A stretch of DNA of 64,000 nt from CAZSLO01 sp964608025 (GTDB lineage: Bacteria; Chloroflexota; Dehalococcoidia; Lucifugimonadales; CAJWER01): the NCBI GenBank assembly GCA_964608025.1, contig CAZSLO010000022.1, forward strand, positions 50,780-114,779. Reading direction: 5' to 3'. The translations under genes and the position numbers were made by a program. Under the pieces are notes generated by a model. It was not told the DNA's origin, ran no database searches, and saw only the letters and a list, made by a program, of their open reading frames with translations. Numbering within the stretch: position 1 is the stretch's first letter; each line of letters starts with the position of its first letter. Shown piece by piece: positions 44,185-54,212 of this stretch.

Positions 44185-47100
44185 ATGTTCCTGTGGCATC
44201 TCATATTTACACGGCCCAGTGGCATGAATAGATTCACTCTACGGGAAACAAGAATCCCTCGTCTGGCCGTTCCACTTGCAATAGTTCTTTCCATAGCCCT
44301 GGCGCTTCGTCTTTACGGCATCGAGTGGGATAGTGGATATCCATTCACCCCTCATCCAGATGAGCGCGCTATATTAATGAAAGTAGATCAGCTTTCTCTT
44401 CCTTCTCTAAGTGATCTAGACAGCCTCTTCAATGTTGAAGAGAGTCCGTGGAATCCAAGATGGTTTGCCTACGGTAGTTTTCCACTTTATTTCCTTAAAG
44501 TCTCCCACTCTTTATTAACATCACTGCCCGGCTTAGATTTTCACGACTTGCGCGTATTGGGCCGAACTATTTCGGCCCTTGCAGACACTGCAACGGTAGC
44601 TCTTGTGTATCTTGTAGGCGCCCGGTTATACCAGCCAAGGGTGGGGTTGATAGCAGCTTCGCTTATCAGTCTTTCTGTGATCCACATACAATTAAGCCAC
44701 TTTTTTGCGGTCGACACGATCGCGGTAATATTTTCCGTCACCACACTGTTTTTCGTTGTTCAAGTGGCCAAGCACGGAAGGATTCGGGACTCAATTGGAG
44801 CCGGGATTTTCATCGGCCTTGGCATTGCGACCAAATTCAGTCTTTCGCCCATCTATCTGGCTTTTTTAATGGGCCATCTCATCTTCGCACTAGGGCTATT
44901 TGGCAACGAAGGAGCGGACCACCAAGATTACTCAAGCCGACTGCGACAAGCGTTAGCCGGCCTTATTCTAGGGGCCTCTACTTCAGCAATTACCTTTACA
45001 CTAGCACAACCTTACGCAATCTTAGATTTCAGTCGTTTCCTAGCAGATACAACAGAACAATCAGAGATGGTAAGACGTATCAGGGATTACCCTTACACAC
45101 GCCAATACATTGATACAGTTCCCTACTGGTATCAAGTGCGCCATCTGGCTACATGGGGCCTAGGGGCTCCCTTAGGCATAGTAGTCTGGGCAGGACTTCT
45201 ATACGCATCCTTGAGTGGAATGCGCTTGATCCACGGATTGTCATACCTGCTCATTGGATGGGTTGTGCCGATGTTATTACTCATATTCAACAATAGCGTA
45301 GCAATGATTGCCATTGCATCTTCCATTGCATTCTTAGGACTAGTGGTAACACTGCCCCTTAGGTCTATCGAATCCCGAGGAACAGTTGTTTTACTATCCT
45401 GGGTGGTGCCCTATCTATTGATCACGGGCTCATTTCAAGTGAAATTTCTCCGCTATCTGTTACCAGTGACTCCATTTCTGGTCCTTTTCGGGACACGCAT
45501 GATACTCGATCTGTGGGATACCTCGAAGCTTAAGTTCCCAAGCTTACGCCCACTTCTTTACACTGGGCTTCTCCTGCTGATTGCCCTAACCGGATTCTAC
45601 GCAATATCGTACACGTCTATTTATACCCAAGATCATCCCGGTATTCGTACTGGTAGGTGGATAACCGAAAACGCAGAGCCAGGCTCTTTAATACTTAAAG
45701 AGCACTGGGAAGAAGGGATTCCTGGCCTTCATGGTTTTGCTATACGTGAATTACCTCTCTACAACGACGACAATTATTTGAAAGCTGAGGTACTAGCCAA
45801 AGATTTATCAGATGCCGACTACCTTGTTTTCTACAGCGACCGGCTCTACGGCACTATTCCAAGGCTTCCGGAGCGCTACCCAATAAGCAATTCTTATTAC
45901 CATCTCCTGTTCTCAGGCCAGCTAGGATACCAAGTTGTCAATGTAGAATCGTCCTATCCCCATCTCCTAGGCTTAGCCTTCACCAACGATACTTTTTCAC
46001 GCCCTAGAATCTCTACGCCTGAATTCCCAACTTCCGAATCTCCAGTCGGTCTATTGTTCAACATGGGAACAGCCGACGAAAGCTTCACTGTCTATGATCA
46101 CCCAATGAATCTAGTGCTTGAGAATAAAGGACGGTTTTCTTCCGATAGGATCAAGCAGCTCCTTCTGAAAGACTGGGCTGGGAAGACCCCACTATCTACC
46201 TCACGAGAGCTTGGCCTGATGCTAACGGAAGAAAATTCCCGGGTTCAGCGTCATGGCGGGACCTGGGCCGAAATAATCAAGCCGCAGACCTGGTCATACC
46301 GCTATCCAGTTTTGGCTTGGCTCCTACTCATCGAGGCAATGTCCTTATTAGTGTTGCCTATCGCTTTCATGCTTTTCAGGCATTTACCTGACAGAGGCTA
46401 CCTGTTTGCCAAAACCCTAGGGATACTACTTGTCAGTACATTGGTCTGGCTATTGGCTAGCTACCATTTGGTAAGTTTCTCACAAGCCTCATTGATGATA
46501 TCCGCCGTTATTCTTGCAGCGATTTCTATTCCAATCCTTTTCCGAAACCGGAAGTGCATCGCCAGTTTCATCTTCGAACACTGGCGCATGCTCGTGTTCT
46601 CAGAAATCGTCTTCATTTCAGCCTTCCTGATTTTCGTAGTAATCCGAATGGCTAATCCCGACCTTTGGCATCCCTACCTAGGCGGGGAAAAACCCATGGA
46701 TATGGCGTACCTTACTGCCGTATTGAAGTCGAGCTATATGCCACCATATGATCCTTGGTTCGCTGGCGGGTACATTAATTACTACTATTGGGGCCAATTC
46801 ATGGTCGCGGCCCTCATACGTGGTACGGGTATAGAGCCAGCCGTTGCATTCAACCTGGCGGTTCCCCTCTTTTTCGCCCTGACTTTCGGGTCGGCATACT
46901 CCCTAGTGTATAACCTCACAAACTGGAGCATAATTAGAAACAAACTAAATAACAGGCCACCAACAAGCGGGTTGCTTGGACAGGCACTGCGGTCCCCCGT
47001 ATCAGCCGGACTAATGGGTGGGGTTTTCGTAACAATTCTTGGAAACCTTGATGGAGCCGTACAGATTATCGGTAATCTTTGGCACCAGTTCATACTTGGT

Positions 47101-48735
47101 GTTCCAATGGAAACTTTCGATTTTTGGCGGAGTACTCGCGTGATGCCCCCAGATCCCCCCGGACATGAAATCACTGAATTCCCATTCTTTACCTTCCTAT
47201 TCGGCGACCTCCATGCCCACTTGATGGCAATCCCATTCACAATTTTGGCCATCGGATTATCACTGGCGATAGTAGTTAGCGTGAGAAACAAGGACGGGTA
47301 CAAGAATCCGGTAAGCTATGCGCAAGGCTTTGCCGAGCTTGGAAGGCTTGTGGTTCTTGGTCTCGTTGTTGGTTCTCTTCGCTTGATCAACACATGGGAT
47401 TTCCCTGTATACCTTTTATTAGCGTGCCTATCTGTTCTACTTGCTGAATACTACAGGAACGGCGGTCTTAGCCTAATGGTAATTATAAAATCCGGGCTAA
47501 AGATCCTCATTGTTACAGCTTCAGGCTTCCTAATATTTCTGCCCTACCATCTCGCATACGAAACATTTTTTTCTAGCCTTGAATCAACTACCAACCAGAC
47601 TGTTTTATGGCACTTCCTATTGATTCATGGCTTATTTATTTTCGTACTAGGGTCATTTTTCCTAGTCTATCTTCGGGACTACTGGTCGTCTTGTTGGGGA
47701 AAGATTATCGGCATTCTCCAATCAGAAACTGCATCCAGTTCACTAGCAAATAATAGTTCGCGCCATCATCTTAGCTATAAGAAGATCAGCAGCATGGCAC
47801 TAGTAGTGCTTCTTTTTGGATATCTTGCATTTAACTATCTCTCCGGTGTCTTTGGCAGCACCATTCCTTTCGCAATAGTACTTCTGGCCTTGGTGGCGGT
47901 AAGTGCATCACAGCACCTCTGGTCCGATGACTATAAAGACCTAGGAACTGTCTTCGTCTCCATCCTGGTCGGAGCAGCATTGGTCATAGTAATAGGAGTT
48001 GATGTTGTAAGAGTGGAAGGCGACATTGATCGAATGAACACTGTCTTCAAATTCTACTTGCAGGTCTGGGTATTACTTGGAATTGCGTCTGCATATCTGG
48101 TTTGGCACCAAATATATATGCGCAGAATTGACCAAGTGATTCCTAAATACTGGCGCTACATATGGGTGACGGTATTGGTCCTACTCATTGCCGGAACATC
48201 TATATATCCAATATTCGGAACCCAAGCGCGATTGAAGTCACGTTTTGAAATACTTCCTATGACCCTTGATGGCACATCATATATGCGTAGCGCGGTATAT
48301 AACGACCCCCATGGAAAGATCGCCCTAGCCCCCGATTATGAGGGCATCCAGTGGCTGCAAAAGAATGTGCCCGGATCGCCAGTAGTCCTGGAGGGGTTAA
48401 CACCTAACTATCGTTGGGGGGGGCGAATATCGGTCTATACTGGCCTACCCACTGTAATTGGTTGGCAATGGCATCAGGAACAACAGCGACGTGGTTATAG
48501 CTGGGCTATCGGTGAGCGTGCCCGAGACGTTGACCGCATATATCGAACTCCCGAAATGACCGAGGCCATCGAACTCCTTCTTAAGTACAGTGTCGAATAT
48601 ATATACATAGGCCAACTTGAAAGGCTCTACTATCCTAAAGAGAGCCTTTCCAAGTTTAAGAACACCATGCTGCCTTCCGTAGAATCGGTCTACGAAAACG
48701 AGGGCGTAGAAATCTATAGAATCAAACCACGATAA
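44185..48735 (+). CDS. Giant membrane protein: glycosyltransferase (GT39-like) fused to DUF2298/Chlor_Arch_YYY domain
   Basis: 1516 residues with more than twenty transmembrane segments in two blocks. The N-terminal half (about 25-480) is like GT-C glycosyltransferases: first helix, then FTPHPDERAI with the acidic catalytic pair near residue 59, and a soluble stretch to about 690. The C-terminal half (about 690-1516) carries the DUF2298 landmarks: AGGYINYYYWGQF (about 860), EFPFFTFLFGDLHAHLMAIPF (about 1000) and IDRMNTVFKFYLQVW (about 1280). Such proteins are found in Chloroflexota and some archaea and are thought to modify lipid-linked or surface glycans; the substrate is unknown. Start ATG 44185 or 44224. 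The stop overlaps the ATG of the GMC gene (TAATG). Confidence 0.88.
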   Translation: MFLWHLIFTRPSGMNRFTLRETRIPRLAVPLAIVLSIALALRLYGIEWDSGYPFTPHPDERAILMKVDQLSLPSLSDLDSLFNVEESPWNPRWFAYGSFPLYFLKVSHSLLTSLPGLDFHDLRVLGRTISALADTATVALVYLVGARLYQPRVGLIAASLISLSVIHIQLSHFFAVDTIAVIFSVTTLFFVVQVAKHGRIRDSIGAGIFIGLGIATKFSLSPIYLAFLMGHLIFALGLFGNEGADHQDYSSRLRQALAGLILGASTSAITFTLAQPYAILDFSRFLADTTEQSEMVRRIRDYPYTRQYIDTVPYWYQVRHLATWGLGAPLGIVVWAGLLYASLSGMRLIHGLSYLLIGWVVPMLLLIFNNSVAMIAIASSIAFLGLVVTLPLRSIESRGTVVLLSWVVPYLLITGSFQVKFLRYLLPVTPFLVLFGTRMILDLWDTSKLKFPSLRPLLYTGLLLLIALTGFYAISYTSIYTQDHPGIRTGRWITENAEPGSLILKEHWEEGIPGLHGFAIRELPLYNDDNYLKAEVLAKDLSDADYLVFYSDRLYGTIPRLPERYPISNSYYHLLFSGQLGYQVVNVESSYPHLLGLAFTNDTFSRPRISTPEFPTSESPVGLLFNMGTADESFTVYDHPMNLVLENKGRFSSDRIKQLLLKDWAGKTPLSTSRELGLMLTEENSRVQRHGGTWAEIIKPQTWSYRYPVLAWLLLIEAMSLLVLPIAFMLFRHLPDRGYLFAKTLGILLVSTLVWLLASYHLVSFSQASLMISAVILAAISIPILFRNRKCIASFIFEHWRMLVFSEIVFISAFLIFVVIRMANPDLWHPYLGGEKPMDMAYLTAVLKSSYMPPYDPWFAGGYINYYYWGQFMVAALIRGTGIEPAVAFNLAVPLFFALTFGSAYSLVYNLTNWSIIRNKLNNRPPTSGLLGQALRSPVSAGLMGGVFVTILGNLDGAVQIIGNLWHQFILGVPMETFDFWRSTRVMPPDPPGHEITEFPFFTFLFGDLHAHLMAIPFTILAIGLSLAIVVSVRNKDGYKNPVSYAQGFAELGRLVVLGLVVGSLRLINTWDFPVYLLLACLSVLLAEYYRNGGLSLMVIIKSGLKILIVTASGFLIFLPYHLAYETFFSSLESTTNQTVLWHFLLIHGLFIFVLGSFFLVYLRDYWSSCWGKIIGILQSETASSSLANNSSRHHLSYKKISSMALVVLLFGYLAFNYLSGVFGSTIPFAIVLLALVAVSASQHLWSDDYKDLGTVFVSILVGAALVIVIGVDVVRVEGDIDRMNTVFKFYLQVWVLLGIASAYLVWHQIYMRRIDQVIPKYWRYIWVTVLVLLIAGTSIYPIFGTQARLKSRFEILPMTLDGTSYMRSAVYNDPHGKIALAPDYEGIQWLQKNVPGSPVVLEGLTPNYRWGGRISVYTGLPTVIGWQWHQEQQRRGYSWAIGERARDVDRIYRTPEMTEAIELLLKYSVEYIYIGQLERLYYPKESLSKFKNTMLPSVESVYENEGVEIYRIKPR

Positions 48736-50351
48736 TGTCCAGAAACGATGACCCCGTAGATATCTTGGTGGTCGGGGCAGGAGCTTCGGGGGCTCCTTTC
48801 GCATGGAGTATGGCCAGCTCAGGTTTTAAGGTCATGTGTCTAGAGCAAGGTAAATGGCACAACCCAGATAACTCTCCCTCTTACAATGATGACTGGGAAT
48901 TAGGGCGTCTCGCTGACTTTAACCCCGATCCAAATATACGCAGCCTTCAGGAAGATTATCCTATTGATACCGCCAAATCGCCAATTTCCCCACTAATGTA
49001 CAACGGGGTCGGAGGTACTACGCTCCACTGGACAGCCCACTTTCCAAGGTTCCATCCTTCCGATTTTCGATCCCGGACATTAGACAATATTGGTGATGAC
49101 TGGCCTATTAGCTATCGAGTACTAGAGCCCTTTTATAATTTGAATGATGGTGTGACTGGAATCTCTGGTCTGGCCGGGGATCCAGCATATCCAGCTAAAC
49201 CACCCCGCCAAACTCCTCCACTAGCAATAGGGAAACCAGCGACAAGGCTGGCCGGTGCTTTCGATAAACTAGGATGGCATTGGTGGCCGGCAGACAGCGC
49301 TATAATTAGTGAAAAGTATCATGATCGCCGCCCATGCAATTACTGTGGGCCTTGCGACCTCGGGTGTCCTCCCAGAGCACGAGCGAGCGTCGACGTGACT
49401 TACTGGCCATTGGCACTAGCTCATGGCGCAACCCTCAAAACACGATCCCGTGTTAGGGAAGTGACCCTAAGCGAAAGCGGGCGTGCAAATGGAGTGTTGT
49501 ATTACGATGACGAAGGTCAATTGAAACACCAAAGAGCCTCTGTCGTGGTCTTGGCTTGTAACGGTATCGGTACCCCGAGATTACTACTGAATTCTACCTC
49601 GGGTAAGTTTCCACACGGACTTGCGAACTCCAGCAACCTGGTCGGCCGCAATCTTATGCTCCACATAGTTGCTATTACAGCTGGTGTATTTGATGAGGAC
49701 ATGGAGGCACACAAGGGACCCCACGTATGTAGTATTTATAGCCACGAATTTTACGAGACTGATCCCTCTAGAGGTTTTCTCAAGGGTTACGGACTACAGG
49801 TATTAAGAAGTTCTGGCCCAGTATCCACGTCACTCGGAGGCTATGGGGAAAGACAGATCGCTTGGGGCATTGATCACCATAGAACTATGGCACAAATTTC
49901 TGGCCGAGAGTGCCCCATCGCCATCATGGGAGAAGATATACCAGAACAAGCCAATCGCATCGAATTGCATCCAAGCCTCACAGATTCTGATGGGATTCCC
50001 GCACCCTCAGTATTTTATGCACTAAACAACAATGGCAGGAGGCTGCTCGATCATGGCATAGATAGAGCCGCCGAGGCATTGCTGAGCGCTGGAGCAACAG
50101 ACATCAAGACTACCCCTCTTGCTCGTTATGGAACCGGGCATCAAATGGGTACTGCCAAGATGGGGAACGATCCGTCAAGTTCTGTGGTCGATAGACGAGG
50201 AAGATGCCACGACATTGATAATCTGCTAATAATCGATGGCAGCATATTCGTAACAGCTGCAGCCGTAAATCCGACATCGACCATACAGGCCCTTGCTCTC
50301 TATATAGCTAACAGCCTTAAGAACAGCGCCCGAAGCATCCCATCGACTTGA
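48735..50351 (+). CDS. GMC-family FAD-dependent oxidoreductase
   Basis: 538 residues. The FAD site is DILVVGAGASGAPFAWSMASSGFKVMCLEQG at the N-terminus; the GMC signature is seen in GVGGTTLHWTAHFPRFHPSDF, and the C-terminal active site in GTGHQMGTAKMGNDPSSSVVD and VTAAAVNPTSTIQALALYIAN, with the catalytic Asn near VNP. A Cys-rich insertion, PCNYCGPCDLGCP (about 197-209), resembles that of gluconate 2-dehydrogenase-like large subunits. No small subunit or cytochrome partner is nearby. The ATG overlaps the stop of the DUF2298 gene by one base, so the two are co-translated. Confidence 0.92.
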   Translation: MSRNDDPVDILVVGAGASGAPFAWSMASSGFKVMCLEQGKWHNPDNSPSYNDDWELGRLADFNPDPNIRSLQEDYPIDTAKSPISPLMYNGVGGTTLHWTAHFPRFHPSDFRSRTLDNIGDDWPISYRVLEPFYNLNDGVTGISGLAGDPAYPAKPPRQTPPLAIGKPATRLAGAFDKLGWHWWPADSAIISEKYHDRRPCNYCGPCDLGCPPRARASVDVTYWPLALAHGATLKTRSRVREVTLSESGRANGVLYYDDEGQLKHQRASVVVLACNGIGTPRLLLNSTSGKFPHGLANSSNLVGRNLMLHIVAITAGVFDEDMEAHKGPHVCSIYSHEFYETDPSRGFLKGYGLQVLRSSGPVSTSLGGYGERQIAWGIDHHRTMAQISGRECPIAIMGEDIPEQANRIELHPSLTDSDGIPAPSVFYALNNNGRRLLDHGIDRAAEALLSAGATDIKTTPLARYGTGHQMGTAKMGNDPSSSVVDRRGRCHDIDNLLIIDGSIFVTAAAVNPTSTIQALALYIANSLKNSARSIPST

Positions 50352-50446
50352 AGATTTATTTCTCTCCCTTAATTTAGATCAATTAGTCCAGCTCGTGTAC
50401 CATCAATCTGTTGAAAGAGCCCGAAAAACAAATTCAGACCCCTACA

Positions 50447-51595
50447 TCAAATCCGAAATCGGCGCCAGTCTCGCTCAAACCGTTCCTTGGCCTTGAATCC
50501 ACGGGCTGTTCCAGGCATAAGCTCAACACTAGGTTTATTTTTTGCTAGAAAATTACCCTTGATCATACCGGCATGAGTGCCACTATAGGCTATAAAGCAG
50601 TATCCTGTCCCGGGAAAATTCACCGGATCAGTTTCATTGATCTTGGCAGCTATGTTGGCACCGACGGTTCGCCCTTCTGCAGATGCAAACACTCCTGCCT
50701 TGGGTAATGGCTTGCCTGTTGCCATAGGAACCGAATTAATATCGCCTATGGCATAAACACCCGCCGTAGCTGTTTCCAAATTATTGGGTGAAGCCTCTAT
50801 CCATCCGTTTTTGTCAGCTAATCCGGAATTAACTGCTATCTCAGGGACTCGGTGCGTTGGTATTGTTACAATCAATTCCGCGTCCATTGACTGGCCGTTG
50901 CTAAGTCCCGCCTCCCGCCCATCACTGCTGATTTCTGTCACGGACATCCCAGGATGCAGCTCGATGCCTTTTTTCATAAGAATTGTATCGAGTCGCTTGC
51001 CGCTCTCTGGACCTGCCACAGGAATCGTAGCAGGTTCTGGAGTGAAGACTTTTATATCAATCTCGTCTCGAATTCCTCGTTCTTTAAACGTCCAGTCAAG
51101 AACCATTGCGGCTTCGTACGGTGCCGGAGGGCATTTATAGGGAGTGCTAGAAACCGATATCAAAATCCGCCCCTTTTTGAAATAGCGCAGTTTATCCCTT
51201 AATCTTCGAGCCTCTGAGATACCATAAAAAGAATACGCTGAGGCCGATCCAGGCACATCATCCCAATCATAAGAGGCACCTAGAGCTACGACCAGATAAT
51301 CGTATTCCAGTACCCCAGAATCTGTAATCGCTGTACGGTTGGTTGTATCAATTGCTTCGACTCTGGCCTGTCTATATTCGACCCCTCGATTCATCATAGT
51401 ACCAAGCGACCTACTTATCTTCTCAGGCTTACGTTCACCAACTATCAAAAGCGGGAATGAACCACATAAATACGTTCGCTTCGATCTATCCACTAGGGTA
51501 ATCGAATGTTCCCGCCCTAGCAGTTTTCGGGCTGCGAGAGCTGAGGCAACTCCACCGAACCCACCACCGAGTATCACTATTTTTTTTCCGGACAC
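50447..51595 (-). CDS. NAD(P)/FAD-dependent oxidoreductase, sulfide:quinone reductase-like
   Basis: 382 residues. The FAD-binding IVILGGGFGGVASALAARKLLG opens the protein, DYLVVALGASYDW is the second flavin motif, and GVYAIGDINSVPMATGKPLPKAGVFASAEG binds the isoalloxazine. SSTPYKCPPAPYEAAMVLDWTF (Cys near 160) is typical of the SQR/FCSD branch. The other redox cysteines of true SQR (one near residue 350) are not clearly present, so sulfide oxidation is uncertain and NADH:quinone or polysulfide roles remain possible. It is divergent from the D-aminoacylase-like gene. Confidence 0.85.
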   Translation of the reverse strand: MSGKKIVILGGGFGGVASALAARKLLGREHSITLVDRSKRTYLCGSFPLLIVGERKPEKISRSLGTMMNRGVEYRQARVEAIDTTNRTAITDSGVLEYDYLVVALGASYDWDDVPGSASAYSFYGISEARRLRDKLRYFKKGRILISVSSTPYKCPPAPYEAAMVLDWTFKERGIRDEIDIKVFTPEPATIPVAGPESGKRLDTILMKKGIELHPGMSVTEISSDGREAGLSNGQSMDAELIVTIPTHRVPEIAVNSGLADKNGWIEASPNNLETATAGVYAIGDINSVPMATGKPLPKAGVFASAEGRTVGANIAAKINETDPVNFPGTGYCFIAYSGTHAGMIKGNFLAKNKPSVELMPGTARGFKAKERFERDWRRFRI

Positions 51596-51684
51596 TTTTT
51601 CACCTGTTAAAAGCTGATTCTATGTGAGGGCCCTTCCGACGTCAATTTGACTAGATCATCATTTGGAAAGGCTCAACAAAATTT

Positions 51685-51713
51685 TTGGCAGACTATAGAG
51701 TAGGCTCTATGTT
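51685..51713 (+). promoter_or_regulatory. Putative promoter of the D-aminoacylase-like gene
   Basis: TTGGCA (51685-51690), 17-base spacer, TATGTT (51708-51713). The spacer and -10 contain the inverted repeat ATAGAG-TAGG-CTCTAT (51695-51710). A GAGGAG lies five bases before the ATG at 51812. Confidence 0.4.
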
Positions 51714-51811
51714 TTTCCAATTGAGCTAATAATTTGCACGGCTGACAAAGTACGTCCATAATCTACCTGACCCACAGATCTCAGAAATACTATCAATTAC
51801 GAGGAGACGGC

Positions 51812-53389
51812 ATGTTCGACGTTGTGATAATCGGTGGAACCGTTGTAGACGGAACAGGCAGTCCTGGATATAGAGCTGACGTTGGCATAACTGGAGAAAA
51901 GATCGAGGCTATTGGTGATCTTTCACGTGCCATCGCAAAGAGGGTGGTTGATGCTAAAGGACTAACTGTATCGCCCGGATTCATTGATACCCATGTCCAC
52001 TCAGACGCAGCCCTCATCACAAATCCCCAGCATCCCGAGGGAATCCTCCAAGGCATCACGACAGATATTCTAGGCCAAGACGGCCTGTCATACTGCCCCT
52101 TGTCTAAAGAGAATTATCAGATATACGGACGCTACCTCCGCGGGATTCTTGGTGACCCTCCTAAAGGCTTGGATACTAGTAGTGTGTCAAGTTTCCGCGA
52201 AGCATACCGCAACACGACCGCGGTTAACACAGCATACCTGATAGCGCATGGTGCACTACGCCTGGAGACCTGCGGGTTCGAAGACGTACCAATGACGGGT
52301 CCTCGATTGAAACATGCCCAGAAGTTGGTGCGAGATGCAATGGATCAGGGAGCTGTAGGCTTAGCCACCGGCTTGTCATACCACCCCCAGGCATGGAGTG
52401 ACACCACAGAGCTGATAGAGATTTGCCGACCTGTTGCCGATGCTGGAGGTGTTTATGTTACTCACCTACGAGACGTTAACACAGACCGAGCATTCGGGGG
52501 TGGCGGTGTGCCAGAAGCCCTAGAAATCGGCCGTAGGTCCGGTGTAAAGGTCCATTTTTCCCACTACCGGACACACGCCCAAAACGCCGGCCAAGTTAAG
52601 AAACGTTTCTCGGAAATTGATGCGACTAACGGCGAAGTAGATATCTCTGGGGATCTTTATCCGTATCCGACAGGCAGCACTTTTCCTGCCAGCAACCTCC
52701 CTAGCTATGCCCACAGTGGCGGCCCTGATGCCATTATCCAGCGTCTCAAAGACCCCAAAGAATTCAAGGCGATCGTTAACCATATTGAATGCAGCATAAA
52801 ACGGCCGCTGTCGGAAGCTGTTCTCTCATATCTTCCAAACAATCAGCACTTGGAAGGGATGATAATGAGTGATATCGCCGAGAGCCTAGGCATGGGCTTA
52901 GGCCAAGCACTTTGCCATTTATTGATAGAAGAAGATTTACAAATTGCCTTTTGGGGGACCCCTCCCGATAGTGTAGGCCTCTGGCGACAAGTAAGTCGGG
53001 ATTCCCAAGATTTTATTGCCCGGCCCGACTTCATGGTAGGAAGCGACTCGATACATGTAGGTTCGTTTCCTCATCCCCGTGCCTATGGAACCTTCCCTAG
53101 GTTTATTGGCCGGCTCCGCCGGGAATTCAACATACTGACACTAGAACAAATTGTCCAGCGAGTAACCGGCAATCCAGCCCAGCGCTTTGGGCTCACTAAG
53201 AGGGGTCGGATAGATAAAGGTTACTTCGCAGATGTGGTCGTCTTTGACGGTGACCGTATAATCGACACCGCGACTTACGATAATCCCAAGCAGCATCCTT
53301 ACGGTATTCCATACGTACTAGTGAATGGCCAAGTAGCTGTGGATCAGGCTCGCTGTACCGGAGTCTTAGCTGGCCAGCCAATTCCCTAA
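51812..53389 (+). CDS. N-acyl-D-amino-acid deacylase / D-aminoacylase family amidohydrolase
   Basis: 525 residues. Metal-dependent TIM-barrel hydrolase. The first metal motif is GFIDTHVHSDAAL (about 55-67), IKVHFSHYRTH is the later His pair, and DSIHVGSFPHPRAYGTFPRFIGR contains the conserved Asp and the family's pHPR-x-yGtf signature. The composite beta domain closes with GRIDKGYFADVVVFD and IPYVLVNGQVAVD. The family removes acyl or ureido groups from N-substituted D-amino acids; dihydropyrimidinase-like roles also occur. Strong GAGGAG site before the ATG. Its TAA overlaps the TAG of the convergent flavin reductase gene. Confidence 0.9.
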   Translation: MFDVVIIGGTVVDGTGSPGYRADVGITGEKIEAIGDLSRAIAKRVVDAKGLTVSPGFIDTHVHSDAALITNPQHPEGILQGITTDILGQDGLSYCPLSKENYQIYGRYLRGILGDPPKGLDTSSVSSFREAYRNTTAVNTAYLIAHGALRLETCGFEDVPMTGPRLKHAQKLVRDAMDQGAVGLATGLSYHPQAWSDTTELIEICRPVADAGGVYVTHLRDVNTDRAFGGGGVPEALEIGRRSGVKVHFSHYRTHAQNAGQVKKRFSEIDATNGEVDISGDLYPYPTGSTFPASNLPSYAHSGGPDAIIQRLKDPKEFKAIVNHIECSIKRPLSEAVLSYLPNNQHLEGMIMSDIAESLGMGLGQALCHLLIEEDLQIAFWGTPPDSVGLWRQVSRDSQDFIARPDFMVGSDSIHVGSFPHPRAYGTFPRFIGRLRREFNILTLEQIVQRVTGNPAQRFGLTKRGRIDKGYFADVVVFDGDRIIDTATYDNPKQHPYGIPYVLVNGQVAVDQARCTGVLAGQPIP

Positions 53390-54024
53390 GCCATCTGGCC
53401 AGATTCCCATTCAGGCCTGTCCATAGAAAAAACATTATCAACCTCGACAAAGTCGAGGTATCCCAACCGGCCTATGGGGCGAACTTTTAAGAAATCTATC
53501 TTGCCATCTTGTAGAACATTGTCATTTATATGCACTCCTATTACCTCGCCGAACACCACCGTGTTTGGGCTATCCGGGTCATCCGAGAGCAAGTCGATAG
53601 ATCTCATGTACCTGCACTCCAATTGCATTGGCGACTCCGCTACCCGGGGGCACCCAACCAGCCTGCTTTCTACCTTCGTTACTCCGCAATATTCAAACTC
53701 ATCTATTTCATGGGGGGCCGGGATCGCCGAAGCATTCATCTGTTCACTTAGAGCCCGAGTAGCTATATTGACTACGAATTCTCCGGTTGTTTTGGCATCC
53801 GCAACTGCGTCTTTAAGTCCGCCAAACCGATGATTGCTAGTAGCGGAAAACATCACTTGAGGAGGATTATAAGCAACTGCGTTAAAGAACGAGTATGGGG
53901 CCAAGTTTGATATCTGGTCAGCGCTAAGTGTGGAAATCCATCCAACTGGGCGGGGCACAACAATGGCATTCAGGGGATTGTGGGGAAGAGGGCATCCTTC
54001 CCTTGGCTCGTAAAACATGGCCAC
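53386..54024 (-). CDS. Flavin reductase-like FMN-binding protein
   Basis: 212 residues of the split-barrel flavin reductase domain. PLPHNPLNAIVVPRPVGWISTLSADQISNLAPYSFFNAVAYNPPQVMFSAT is characteristic, followed by DAKTTGEFVVNIATRALSEQMNAS and VFGEVIGVHINDNVL. Such proteins reduce free flavin with NAD(P)H for a partner monooxygenase or act as stand-alone FMN reductases. AGGAGG lies six bases before the ATG at 54024. It is convergent and shares its last bases with the amidohydrolase gene. Confidence 0.9.
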   Translation of the reverse strand: MAMFYEPREGCPLPHNPLNAIVVPRPVGWISTLSADQISNLAPYSFFNAVAYNPPQVMFSATSNHRFGGLKDAVADAKTTGEFVVNIATRALSEQMNASAIPAPHEIDEFEYCGVTKVESRLVGCPRVAESPMQLECRYMRSIDLLSDDPDSPNTVVFGEVIGVHINDNVLQDGKIDFLKVRPIGRLGYLDFVEVDNVFSMDRPEWESGQMA

Positions 54025-54212
54025 CTCCTATCGGAAACAAACAGGATATGATCTATTCTGGAACCATCGATTAGCTTCTATTAAAAACTATCCTTGCCGC
54101 AGGGAATTTGTACCATTATGTTGATTCCTTATGTCAACCTCTTTTGGTGAACGGTACCACGAATATCCCGTTTCAGCGAACTACCCATCTAGGTACCAAA
54201 AAGGCTTAATGC

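Noticed and set aside
51695..51715. ATAGAG/CTCTAT hairpin followed by T-rich bases, as a terminator
   Set aside because: The stem is short and AT-rich, no plus-strand gene ends just before it, and it overlaps a plausible promoter for the following gene.
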